Below are positions 1-8,027 of a DNA stretch of 42,032 nt, piece by piece. The notes beneath the pieces were generated by a model, which saw only the letters and a program-made list of their open reading frames with translations, had not been told where the DNA came from and searched no databases. The DNA is from Candidatus Marinamargulisbacteria bacterium SCGC AG-410-N11 (lineage in GTDB: Bacteria; Margulisbacteria; Marinamargulisbacteria; GCA-2716485; AG-410-N11), in the NCBI GenBank assembly GCA_003265895.1, contig QFBS01000013.1, positions 1 to 42,032 on the forward strand, read 5' to 3'. Each line of letters begins with the position of its first letter. Position 1 is the stretch's first letter. The position numbers and the translations under genes were made by a program.

Positions 1-19
1 CATCCCTCTTTTCTTTAAT

Positions 20-1396
20 ATGAGTTTAATTATAGAAAAATTATTAAAGTTATTACCTAAGGACATTATCTTTTGTTTTAATGAAAGTATGGATGTTTAT
101 AGGCGTGATTATTCTCATGCCCACGGAGAAAAACCATTAGTTGTTTTAAAGCCTTTTAAGGCGTCTCATCTTTCTTTGATTTTGAAGGTTTCTAGAGAAT
201 ATAAAGTTCCACTTTATGTTAGAGGATCAGGTACAGGTAAAACAGGGGGATGCATCCCGTTGTCTGAAGGTATAGTTGTTAGTATGGAGGATTTTAATAA
301 AATTATTGATATTGATTTTGTTAACTCTGTTGCTGTCGTAGAACCTGGTGTTATTACATATGATTTACAACTTGCGGCTGTTAAGAAAAATTTATTTTTT
401 CCTCCTGATCCAGCTAGTTTGAAGATGTCAACTATTGGTGGGAATATTGCAGAAAATGCAGGAGGACCTAGAACGCTTAAATATGGTGTTACATCTGATT
501 ATGTATTAGGTTTAGAAGGGTTTTTTGCTAATGGAGAGCCTTTTTCATTTGGAGGAGCTATATATAAAAATGTAGCAGGCTATAATATTAATCAACTTTT
601 AGTTGGTAGTGAAGGTACATTGGGGATTGTTACTAAAGCAATATTGAAATTAATTCCTAATCCCACGTGTAGAAGTTTTGTTTGGGTTGCTTTTCAATCG
701 ATTGACGATGCTATTTATTCATTAGGTCAGCTTAAGCTTAAAGGTGTTACTCCATCGATGGCAGAATTAATGGACTCAGTTTGTTTGAATGCGGTAAAAG
801 ATATGACAGGTGAAGATTATTTGGTTTCTAGCGCTATGTTTTATATGTTGTATGAGGTAGATGGTTTTTCAGAGTCTTTTGTAGAACGTGATGCAACTTT
901 AATTGTAGATATTTGCAAACAGTCAGGATCTTTGTTTGAAGAAGTATATATTGGCGATGAATGTCCTTTTTTAGAGCGCCGTCGATTAGTATCTTTGTCA
1001 TTAAATAAAATGGCGATTAGTAAAGTATCTCATGATGTTGTTGTTCCAATAAGTACATTGAAACAGTTTTTTAAATTTATTCAAAGTTTTAATATAGATG
1101 AAAAAATCAAAGTGTTGGCTTATGGTCATTTAGGGGATGGTAATTTACATGTCAATATTTTGAATTTATCTATGGAAACGGTTGAATGGGAAAAACTAAG
1201 TTCTAATATTGAATATAAAATTATGGAAAAGGTAATCGCTTTAAAAGGAAGTATTTCAGGTGAACATGGTATTGGATGTACTAAGAGTGATTATATGTCT
1301 TTAGCATTTACTCAAGAAGAGATTAATATTATGAAATTGATTAAAGATTCCTTTGACCCTTATCAACTATTAAATCCAGGTAAGATATTTAAATAA
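20..1396 (+). CDS. GlcD/D-lactate dehydrogenase-type FAD-linked oxidoreductase
   Basis: A 458-aa flavoprotein of the FAD_binding_4 plus FAD-oxidase C-terminal family, which oxidises 2-hydroxyacids such as glycolate or D-lactate. The FAD pyrophosphate loop is at residues 67-80 (VRGSGTGKTGGCIP). PPDPAS (128-133) and GGNIAENAGGP (140-150) follow, then VGSEGTLGIVTKA (195-207). The C-terminal substrate domain has GHLGDGNLH (369-377) and SGEHGIG (413-419), ending in the family tail FDPYQLLNPGKIF. Length is normal. No Shine-Dalgarno precedes the ATG, and the 19 bases before it may be the end of another gene. pntAA follows after about 70 bp. No glcE or glcF partner is visible, so the substrate cannot be named. 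Family certain, substrate open. Confidence 0.88.
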   Translation: MSLIIEKLLKLLPKDIIFCFNESMDVYRRDYSHAHGEKPLVVLKPFKASHLSLILKVSREYKVPLYVRGSGTGKTGGCIPLSEGIVVSMEDFNKIIDIDFVNSVAVVEPGVITYDLQLAAVKKNLFFPPDPASLKMSTIGGNIAENAGGPRTLKYGVTSDYVLGLEGFFANGEPFSFGGAIYKNVAGYNINQLLVGSEGTLGIVTKAILKLIPNPTCRSFVWVAFQSIDDAIYSLGQLKLKGVTPSMAELMDSVCLNAVKDMTGEDYLVSSAMFYMLYEVDGFSESFVERDATLIVDICKQSGSLFEEVYIGDECPFLERRRLVSLSLNKMAISKVSHDVVVPISTLKQFFKFIQSFNIDEKIKVLAYGHLGDGNLHVNILNLSMETVEWEKLSSNIEYKIMEKVIALKGSISGEHGIGCTKSDYMSLAFTQEEINIMKLIKDSFDPYQLLNPGKIFK

Positions 1397-1465
1397 ATAA
1401 GTTGCTTATTTTTAAACAGCTATTACTGTGATAAAATATAGATACATTTTAAAGGAAGAGTGTTT

Positions 1466-2584
1466 ATGAAATTAGGATTTTTAAATGATCAATCGTCGTT
1501 AGAGACACGATCTACCTTAGATTTAGTTTCTGCTAAAAAATTAATATCGAAAGGTATTGACGTTTTTGTTGAAAAATCTTTTTCAAAAGAACTATTTTCG
1601 GATGATGATTTTGTTCAAATCGGAGTTACAATAAAAGAACGTTATGATATTTTAAAATCGTCTGACTTTATTGTTCAATTGTCTCCTTTGAATGAAGATG
1701 AAATTAAAGTTATGAAAAAGGGTGCTATTTTTTATGGTTTTCTAAATCCTTTTTTTAATAGACCATTGTTAACCACTTTTTCTAAATTTGGAATTAAAGC
1801 AATTAGTATGGAAATGATTCCAAGAACTACAATTGCCCAAAAAATGGATATTTTAAGTTCACAAGCTAATTTGGCCGGTTATGTAGCGGTTATGGTTGCT
1901 GCTGAGAGAATTAAAAAGGTTTTACCTATGATGATTACTCCAGCAGGTACTATTTCACCTTGTCGAGTATTTGTTATTGGTGTAGGTGTAGCTGGATTAC
2001 AGGCTATTGCAACAGCTAAACGATTAGGTGCACGTGTTGAGGCATTTGATACACGTCCTGTTGTTGAAGAACAGGTTAAGTCTTTGGGAGCAAAATTTAT
2101 TAAGGTTGACCTTGGGGCAACTGGCGAAACTCAAGATGGGTATGCTAAAGAGTTATCGGCTGAGAAATTAAAAAAACAAAAAGAAGTTATGGCAAAGCAA
2201 TGTCAGTTATGTGATATTGTTATTACGACAGCTCAAGTATTTGGCCGGAGAGCTCCTCGTATTGTAACGAAAGACATGGTTTTAAATATGTCTAGAGGGA
2301 GTGTTATTGTTGACTTAGCTGTTGATTCAGGCGGTAATGTTGAGGGGGCTGAGTTGGGTAAAGAGATTTTGATTAATGGTGTTAATGTCATTGGATTAGC
2401 GAATTTTCCTGGGCATGTCGCTGTTCATGCTAGTCAAGTTTTATCTGCAAATATTTTTAATTTTATTGATGAGTTTTGGGATTCGGAAAATAAAATATTT
2501 CAATTTGATATGTCTAATGAGATATTATCCTCATCTGTTATTACAAATGATGGTGAAATTGTTAATAAGATGTTTTTAGAGTAA
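1466..2584 (+). CDS. pntAA: NAD(P) transhydrogenase subunit alpha 1 (NAD(H)-binding domain I)
   Basis: The 372-aa soluble domain I of proton-translocating transhydrogenase, which binds NAD(H) and passes hydride to domain III. The Rossmann motif GVGVAG is at residues 172-177, preceded by PRTTIAQKMDILSSQAN (119-135) and followed by FDTRP (194-198) and the mobile-loop region VDLGATGETQDGYA (214-227). An in-frame GTG lies at 1460, but the ATG at 1466 has GGAAG seven bases upstream and is preferred. This subunit is separate from the membrane part, as in the three-gene form of the enzyme. The next gene starts 11 bp after its stop, preceded by AAGGAG. Confidence 0.93.
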   Translation: MKLGFLNDQSSLETRSTLDLVSAKKLISKGIDVFVEKSFSKELFSDDDFVQIGVTIKERYDILKSSDFIVQLSPLNEDEIKVMKKGAIFYGFLNPFFNRPLLTTFSKFGIKAISMEMIPRTTIAQKMDILSSQANLAGYVAVMVAAERIKKVLPMMITPAGTISPCRVFVIGVGVAGLQAIATAKRLGARVEAFDTRPVVEEQVKSLGAKFIKVDLGATGETQDGYAKELSAEKLKKQKEVMAKQCQLCDIVITTAQVFGRRAPRIVTKDMVLNMSRGSVIVDLAVDSGGNVEGAELGKEILINGVNVIGLANFPGHVAVHASQVLSANIFNFIDEFWDSENKIFQFDMSNEILSSSVITNDGEIVNKMFLE

Positions 2585-2595
2585 GGAGTTTTTGG

Positions 2596-2880
2596 ATGGA
2601 ATTTATTTATTTATTATTTGTATTGGTATTAGCAACTTTTTTAGGATTTGAACTTATTTCCAAAGTTCCGTCTACGCTTCATACTCCTTTAATGAGTGGG
2701 TCTAATGCTATTTCTGGTATCACTGTATTAGGAGCGATTGTATTAGCTGGTAACGGGGATCATCATTTTTTGGCTTCTATTTTAGGTTTTATTGCGGTTA
2801 TTTTAGCTAGTATTAATGTTGTTGGTGGATATCTAGTTACAGAACGTATGTTGGATATGTTCAAAGGTAAAAAGACGTAG
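2596..2880 (+). CDS. pntAB: NAD(P) transhydrogenase subunit alpha 2 (membrane domain II, first part)
   Basis: A 94-aa membrane protein with three predicted helices (about residues 2-20, 38-55 and 58-82). It corresponds to the first part of the proton-channel domain II, which is fused to PntA in enterobacteria but separate here. The signature HTPLMSGSNAISGI (29-42) and the ending VTERML..F typical of the family are present. The SD AAGGAG (2583-2588) precedes the ATG. It sits between pntAA and pntB with gaps of 11 and 6 bp, so the three subunits are made from one message. Confidence 0.93.
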   Translation: MEFIYLLFVLVLATFLGFELISKVPSTLHTPLMSGSNAISGITVLGAIVLAGNGDHHFLASILGFIAVILASINVVGGYLVTERMLDMFKGKKT

Positions 2881-2886
2881 GCTATT

Positions 2887-4254
2887 ATGGAAATTTTTCA
2901 AAATTGTGTTTATATAGTTTCTGCACTATTTTTTATTTTAGGACTTAAAAAACTAAGTCATCCATCTACGGCTAGACAAGGTAATTTTTTATCTGTGATT
3001 GGTATGTTTTTAGGCGTTGTTATTACCTTATTTGATTATCAAATTTTAGATTATAAATTCATTATTGTAGGTATTTTAATTGGGTCTTTAATAGGCCTAT
3101 TTTCAGCAAGAATTGTGGCTATGACATCAATGCCAGAAATGGTTGCTTTATTAAATGGTTTTGGAGGTGCCTCTAGTTTATTTGTTGGTTGGTCAGCATT
3201 AGTTTCTACTACTATGTTTTCTTTGTTTAATAATGTTGTAACTGGTTTTTCTGTCTTTATTGGAGGGTTAACTTTTTCTGGAAGTATTATTGCATGGGCT
3301 AAATTATCAGAAAAGATTTCAGGGAAACCGTTTACATATAAAGGACAGATGTTTGTTAATATTTTACTTTTGCTAATTTGTGTAGTTTCTATTGTATTTT
3401 TTGTTTTAAGCCCAATAGATTATGGTTTTTGTTTTTATATTATAATAGGTCTTTCTTTGATAATTGGAATTCTTTCGGTTATTTCTATTGGCGGTGGAGA
3501 TATGCCTGTTGTTATTTCATTACTTAATAGTTATTCTGGAATTGCGGCATGTTTTGCTGGTTTTGTTATTGAAAATGTTTTATTAATTGTAGCGGGTTCA
3601 ATTGTTGGTGCAAGTGGATTAATACTTACTAATATAATGTGTAAGGCTATGAATCGGTCTCTATTTAATGTATTGTTTAGCGGTTTTGGATCTTTGCAGT
3701 CTTCTCAATCTAATGTCGATAGAGGTGAAGTTAGTCCTATAGTAGTAGATGATGCTTATCTAATTCTGGAAGCTGCTAGGTCTGTATTGATTGTTCCAGG
3801 ATATGGAATGGCTGTAGCTCAAGCTCAGCATGTGGTTAAAGAATTATCCGATTTATTAGAGAGTAATGGAGCTGAGGTGTCTTTTGCTATTCATCCTGTT
3901 GCTGGTCGTATGCCAGGTCATATGAATGTACTTTTGGCAGAGGCGAGTGTTCCCTATGAGCAGTTAGTTGAAATGGAAAGTGTTAATCCCGTGATTGATA
4001 GTATTGATGTTTGTATTGTTATTGGAGCTAATGATGTTGTTAATCCAGATGCAAGGGATAATGAGTCTAGTTCTATTTATGGAATGCCTATTATTGAAGT
4101 AGATAAAGCTAAGACAGTTTTTGTATTAAAGCGATCGATGAAACCTGGCTTTGCAGGGATTGAAAACCCTCTATTTTATATGCCTAATACAAGGATGTTA
4201 TTTGGAGATGCTAAATCTTCTATTCAATCTATAGTTAGTCAATTTAAAGATTAG
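2887..4254 (+). CDS. pntB: NAD(P) transhydrogenase subunit beta
   Basis: A 455-aa protein: membrane helices over residues 1-260, then NADP(H)-binding domain III. Membrane signatures include MTSMPEMVALLNGFGG (79-94) and GGGDMPVVISLLNSYSG (202-218). Domain III shows GYGMAVAQAQ (305-314), GRMPGHMNVLLAEA (340-353), GANDVVNP (380-387) and KRSM..GFAG (415-424), which fold over NADP. The full enzyme uses the proton gradient to make NADPH from NADH. The TAG stop at 4252-4254 directly abuts the stop of convergent nadA, leaving no room for a terminator between them. Confidence 0.95.
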   Translation: MEIFQNCVYIVSALFFILGLKKLSHPSTARQGNFLSVIGMFLGVVITLFDYQILDYKFIIVGILIGSLIGLFSARIVAMTSMPEMVALLNGFGGASSLFVGWSALVSTTMFSLFNNVVTGFSVFIGGLTFSGSIIAWAKLSEKISGKPFTYKGQMFVNILLLLICVVSIVFFVLSPIDYGFCFYIIIGLSLIIGILSVISIGGGDMPVVISLLNSYSGIAACFAGFVIENVLLIVAGSIVGASGLILTNIMCKAMNRSLFNVLFSGFGSLQSSQSNVDRGEVSPIVVDDAYLILEAARSVLIVPGYGMAVAQAQHVVKELSDLLESNGAEVSFAIHPVAGRMPGHMNVLLAEASVPYEQLVEMESVNPVIDSIDVCIVIGANDVVNPDARDNESSSIYGMPIIEVDKAKTVFVLKRSMKPGFAGIENPLFYMPNTRMLFGDAKSSIQSIVSQFKD

Positions 4255-5274
4255 TTATAAATTATTGTAATAAAACATATTTTCAATGCATTTTAGTGCT
4301 TTTTGTTGAATGTCTTTATCTATTTCAATTGTATTTTCAACTTTTGGACTTTCTAGACAAGTTAAAATATCTTGTAGGTTATTAGCTTTCATGTATTTAC
4401 ACATCGTGCAAGAGCCAATAAAGTTTTTACTTGGAGTTTCAGATTGCATTCGACTCGATAAACCACATTCAGTTAAAAGAAAAAAATTATTATGAATACT
4501 TTTTTTAACGTGAGTTACTATTTGTGAAGTACTTCCTACAAAATCTGATTGTTCTATTATGTTAGGGGCACATTCAGGGTGACTTATAATTTGAACTGTA
4601 TTATCTTTCGATTTTATACTATTAATAAGTTTAGGTTCATATTCTTCATGTACATAACAAGTACCATTCCATAACTTAATATTTTTTTTGATATTTTGCT
4701 TTTTTAAATCATTTATAATATTTTGACCCATTAACTTGTCGGGTAAAAAATATATATTTTCATTTGATATATTTTTAATTATTTTTGTTGCATTTGAAGA
4801 TGTTACACAAACATCACATTCTGATTTGATTTCTGCGGTAGTATTAATATAGCAAACAAAGGTATAGTTTGGATGCTTTTCTTTTAATAATTTAATGTCA
4901 TTTAATGTAATGGAGTCAGCTAATGAACAACCATTAAATGTAGAAGGAATATAAACACTTTTATTGGGATTAAGAATTTTTGCAGTATCTGCCATAAATT
5001 TAACCGCACAAAATATAATTGAGTCAGCATTTGAATTTTTTGCTGCTAGACTTAGTTCATAAGAATCTCCTACTTTATCAGCAATTCCATATAATATTTC
5101 AGGAGATACATAGGAGTGTCCTAATATAAGAGTGTTTTTTTCTTTTTTTAACTGATTAATCTTATTGATTATTGGTAATATAGATACACACTTTTCTAAG
5201 GAATATTTGCAATTTTCATTTCCTATCGAAATATTTTTTAATTTTAAATATAGATCTTGTGCTGTTAATGTCAT
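4255..5274 (-). CDS. nadA: Quinolinate synthase NadA
   Basis: A 339-aa [4Fe-4S] enzyme that condenses iminoaspartate with dihydroxyacetone phosphate to quinolinate for NAD synthesis. Likely cluster ligands are C116 (NGCSLAD), C206 (NGTCYVHEEY) and C289 or C292 (SCTMCKYMK). GHSYVSPEI (52-60), HPEC (232-235) and TECG (268-271) are also family motifs. The reading frame is open back to 5325, but the start at 5274 is preferred: its ATGA overlaps the ferredoxin stop, and GGAG lies seven bases upstream. It is therefore translationally coupled to the ferredoxin. No nadB or nadC is in the window, so the source of iminoaspartate is not visible. Confidence 0.94.
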   Translation of the reverse strand: MTLTAQDLYLKLKNISIGNENCKYSLEKCVSILPIINKINQLKKEKNTLILGHSYVSPEILYGIADKVGDSYELSLAAKNSNADSIIFCAVKFMADTAKILNPNKSVYIPSTFNGCSLADSITLNDIKLLKEKHPNYTFVCYINTTAEIKSECDVCVTSSNATKIIKNISNENIYFLPDKLMGQNIINDLKKQNIKKNIKLWNGTCYVHEEYEPKLINSIKSKDNTVQIISHPECAPNIIEQSDFVGSTSQIVTHVKKSIHNNFFLLTECGLSSRMQSETPSKNFIGSCTMCKYMKANNLQDILTCLESPKVENTIEIDKDIQQKALKCIENMFYYNNL

Positions 5275-5483
5275 TGACGTGCTCCAATTGCATTTACTGG
5301 GCATTTTTTTAAAGCTAGCATACACTGTTTAACATCAAATTCTTTATTAGGGTGTTTAACCACAATTGCGAGTGTATTTTGTTTATTCATTTCAAAATAA
5401 TTAGGCGCTATAGTAGTACAGGTATCGCAACCTATGCATTCATTAGAAATTGTTAAAAATAAAGATTTTTTAATTTTATTCAT
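5271..5483 (-). CDS. Small single-cluster 4Fe-4S ferredoxin coupled to nadA
   Basis: A 70-aa protein with C16, C19 and C22 (NECIGCDTC) and a distal CPVNAI (C61-P62), enough for one [4Fe-4S] cluster of the mono-cluster ferredoxin type. A further Cys at 54 has no clear role. The stop overlaps the nadA start (ATGA), so the two proteins are made together. By context it could feed electrons to NadA cluster maintenance or to a step upstream in NAD synthesis; this is inference. The start has no clear SD: a TATTAT box lies only 11 bases before the ATG, suggesting a very short leader. Confidence 0.85.
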   Translation of the reverse strand: MNKIKKSLFLTISNECIGCDTCTTIAPNYFEMNKQNTLAIVVKHPNKEFDVKQCMLALKKCPVNAIGARQ

Positions 5484-5494
5484 ATTTTGCTTCT

Positions 5495-5523
5495 ATAATA
5501 CTGGGTCTATTTAAAATAGCCAA
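5495..5523 (-). promoter_or_regulatory. Candidate promoter of ferredoxin-nadA
   Basis: On the bottom strand, TTGGCT (5523-5518) and TATTAT (5500-5495) are 17 bases apart. The predicted transcription start falls about 4-5 bases before the ferredoxin ATG at 5483, so the message would be leaderless or nearly so. It lies back to back with the promoter of the divergent omptin-like gene. Confidence 0.45.
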
Positions 5524-5542
5524 TATTTTTATAAATTTAGCA

Positions 5543-5551
5543 TGATATAAT
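5543..5551 (+). promoter_or_regulatory. Extended -10 promoter of the omptin-like gene
   Basis: TGATATAAT is a perfect extended -10 (TGn plus TATAAT at 5546-5551). No convincing -35 is seen at 16-18 bases. The predicted start near 5558 gives a leader of about 23 nt before the ATG at 5581, with no SD in it. Confidence 0.4.
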
Positions 5552-5580
5552 ACTATAAAATACTTTATTTATAAATATTT

Positions 5581-6654
5581 ATGATTTTGTGTATACGATT
5601 TTTATTTAACTTATTGGTAATTAGTTGTATGTTTTTTGGTGTTTTATCCAACACTGATAGTCTTTTTGGAAATCAGTCGATAAAAAATATTACATTATCA
5701 ATGACTCCTTCTTTATTTCAAGGAAGCTCTTTATATAAAATAGGTGGTAAAGTTAGTCAAACTTTATATGGCGGTTCTGGTTTAAGTGAATATTATTCAC
5801 ACTTTCCATTAAGTACTCTAGATTTTGATGTTAATACTATGGTTATGTCCTATCAATTGAATTTTGATTTAATGTTTCCATTTCAAAAATATATTAATCC
5901 TGATAGTAAAGTTAACATGTTCTTTGCTCATAGTATAACGAATAAAGTTAATGGAAAATTAAGAGATTATGATTGGGGGTTAGAATATGATCGTGATATT
6001 CAATTGTATGGATTTTCAGATAAACTTGATTCTTCCTTGGATATATACTCAGAAACGGACTTATATTTAACATATTATCAATTTGGTATGGAATTTTTAA
6101 CGCCAGTATTTTATTTTAAGAACGTAGGCTATTTATTTGCGGGGGTAGGAGGTCGGTTTTTAGATTTATCTTATGTAGGTAATGGTATGGTTCAGTGGGC
6201 ATATTCTGACTATGGTAAACAGATTATGGGGCAAGATAGACTTGAAATTAATAAGAACGTAATTTTTTATGATATTACATATTACATTCCTTATATTTCA
6301 TGTATGTATATGGCAAACTCCTTGGGTTTAAATGTCGAGTTAAAGTTAAATTTTTCGCCATATGTTTTAATTGTTGATGCGGATGATCATATATTACGTA
6401 ATAAATATTCTAAGGGACGAGTCATTGGGAATTTATTTGAATATAATGTATCGTTAACTTATCCAGTAATGGGGGGGATAAAATTATTTTTTTATTTTGA
6501 TAATCGATTAGTTTGGGGGTATGGTAAACAAACACAAACTCAATATTTGTCGTCTTCTTATGTGCTTTCTAATCAGTTATATTCAACTGAAATTGATCAC
6601 AAGATTCAATATAATACCAATACTATTTCTTTGGGATTAATTTATCAATTTTAA
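5581..6654 (+). CDS. Omptin-like outer-membrane aspartyl protease
   Basis: 357 aa with an N-terminal signal peptide (hydrophobic core about residues 4-22), alternating beta-strands throughout and a terminal aromatic strand (SLGLIYQF) as in outer-membrane barrels. Resemblance to OmpT goes beyond topology. DYDW at 129-132 matches the D-x-D-W of the OmpT Asp83/Asp85 pair. DADDH at 266-270 matches the DNDEH that holds Asp210/His212, and both are followed by a KGR. YYIPYIS (234-240) parallels the OmpT strand before that site. Omptins cleave surface-exposed or foreign peptides outside the cell. This one is about 40 aa longer than OmpT. A run of seven G (6471-6477) lies in the reading frame. Assignment is by motif, not by search. 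Confidence 0.6.
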   Translation: MILCIRFLFNLLVISCMFFGVLSNTDSLFGNQSIKNITLSMTPSLFQGSSLYKIGGKVSQTLYGGSGLSEYYSHFPLSTLDFDVNTMVMSYQLNFDLMFPFQKYINPDSKVNMFFAHSITNKVNGKLRDYDWGLEYDRDIQLYGFSDKLDSSLDIYSETDLYLTYYQFGMEFLTPVFYFKNVGYLFAGVGGRFLDLSYVGNGMVQWAYSDYGKQIMGQDRLEINKNVIFYDITYYIPYISCMYMANSLGLNVELKLNFSPYVLIVDADDHILRNKYSKGRVIGNLFEYNVSLTYPVMGGIKLFFYFDNRLVWGYGKQTQTQYLSSSYVLSNQLYSTEIDHKIQYNTNTISLGLIYQF

Positions 6655-6758
6655 TATTTAATTAATTTAGTATTGATTTTATAGATTTAGTATATTAGTA
6701 TGTTTTGAACTTATATCTTTCATATTAGGGTATAAAATAATATATTAAGGAGTTTGAT

Positions 6759-7352
6759 ATGAGCGTATTAGTTGGTAAACCAGCACCTCAATTTGACGTT
6801 AAAGCTGTTGTTAATGGAGGTGAAGTTGTCGATTCTTTTAAATTATCTGATTTGAAAGGTAAGTATGTTGTTTTATTTTTCTATCCATTGGATTTTACGT
6901 TTGTATGTCCAACAGAATTACATGCTTTTCAAGAAAAATTAGCTGAATTTGAAAAAAGAAATACACAAGTAGTTGCTTGTTCTGTAGATTCTTGGTTTTC
7001 TCATGTTGCTTGGTTAAAGACGGATAAATTATCAGGTGGTATTAGTGGTATTACTTATCCAATTATTTCAGATTTTAATAAAGAAATAGCTAAACAATAT
7101 GATGTTTTACAGGAAGAATTAGGTGCATCTTATAGAGGGTTATTTTTAATTGATCAAGAAGGTATTGTTCGTCATCAGGTTGTTAATGATTTACCATTAG
7201 GTAGAAATATTGATGAAGCTATTAGAATGGTGGATTCATTACAATTTTATGAGGCTAATGGGGAAGTGTGTCCTGCTAATTGGACTCAAGGGAAAACTGC
7301 GATAACGCCAAATGAAGAAGGGATAAAATCTTTTTTCAAAAAAGAATCATAA
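6759..7352 (+). CDS. Typical 2-Cys peroxiredoxin (AhpC/Prx1 family)
   Basis: 197 aa. The peroxidatic cysteine is C50 in FTFVCPTE (47-54), and the resolving cysteine is C171 in GEVCPANW (168-175). It reduces hydrogen peroxide and organic peroxides in the cytoplasm, using thioredoxin or a dedicated reductase. The GGLG loop of peroxide-sensitive eukaryotic enzymes reads GGISG (93-97), and the C-terminus ends FFKKES without the YF motif. A clear SD, AAGGAG, lies at 6747-6752. SOD follows after 24 bp, so the pair forms an oxidative-defence unit: superoxide to peroxide to water. Confidence 0.93.
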   Translation: MSVLVGKPAPQFDVKAVVNGGEVVDSFKLSDLKGKYVVLFFYPLDFTFVCPTELHAFQEKLAEFEKRNTQVVACSVDSWFSHVAWLKTDKLSGGISGITYPIISDFNKEIAKQYDVLQEELGASYRGLFLIDQEGIVRHQVVNDLPLGRNIDEAIRMVDSLQFYEANGEVCPANWTQGKTAITPNEEGIKSFFKKES

Positions 7353-7376
7353 ATTTAAATAAAAGGGAGAAAAATA

Positions 7377-8003
7377 ATGAGTTATAAATTACCAGAATTA
7401 AATTATGAATATAATGCATTGGAGCCTAATATTGATGCAAAAACAATGGAGATCCATTATTCAAAACATCATAATGCATATGTTACTAAGTTGAACGCCG
7501 CTATTGAAGGTACTAATTTAGGAGATCAATCAATAGAGGATCTTTTACGTAATATTTTATCTGTGCCTGAAAATATTCGTGGTGCTGTTCAAAATAATGG
7601 TGGTGGTCACGCTAATCATACTTTATTTTGGAGTACATTATCGTCAAACGGTGGAGGCAATCCTTCTGGTAATTTAGCTCAAGCAATTACTGATAAATTT
7701 GACAGTTTTGATTCATTTAAAGATGCATTTTCGCAAGCGGCAGCTACTCGTTTTGGAAGTGGATGGGCATGGTTAGTTGTTAATTCTAATGGTGAATTAG
7801 AGGTAACATCTACTGCAAATCAAGATAGTCCTTATATGAATAACCAAACACCTATACTTGGTTTAGACGTTTGGGAACATGCCTATTATTTGAATTATCA
7901 AAATAGACGGCCAGACTATATTGATGCTTTTTGGAATGTTGTTGATTGGCGTCAGGTTGAAAATAATTATTCAGAAGCAGCGGTAGCTAGAACTGCTGTT
8001 TAA
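7377..8003 (+). CDS. sodA: Superoxide dismutase, Fe/Mn family, Mn-type signature
   Basis: 208 aa. Metal ligands are H27 (EIHYSKHH), H81 ([10 protein letters not shown]), D164 and H168 (DVWEHAYY). The GGGHANH segment and the glutamine in NQDSPYM (148-154) are the arrangement typical of Mn rather than Fe enzymes, though cambialistic activity cannot be excluded. SD AAGGGAG precedes the ATG. No signal peptide, so it is cytoplasmic. It is downstream of the peroxiredoxin and convergent with bioB, with a 24-bp gap that contains a run of eight G (8020-8027) and no clear terminator. Confidence 0.93.
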   Translation: MSYKLPELNYEYNALEPNIDAKTMEIHYSKHHNAYVTKLNAAIEGTNLGDQSIEDLLRNILSVPENIRGAVQNNGGGHANHTLFWSTLSSNGGGNPSGNLAQAITDKFDSFDSFKDAFSQAAATRFGSGWAWLVVNSNGELEVTSTANQDSPYMNNQTPILGLDVWEHAYYLNYQNRRPDYIDAFWNVVDWRQVENNYSEAAVARTAV

Positions 8004-8027
8004 TTAACTAATTAAAATAGGGGGGGG

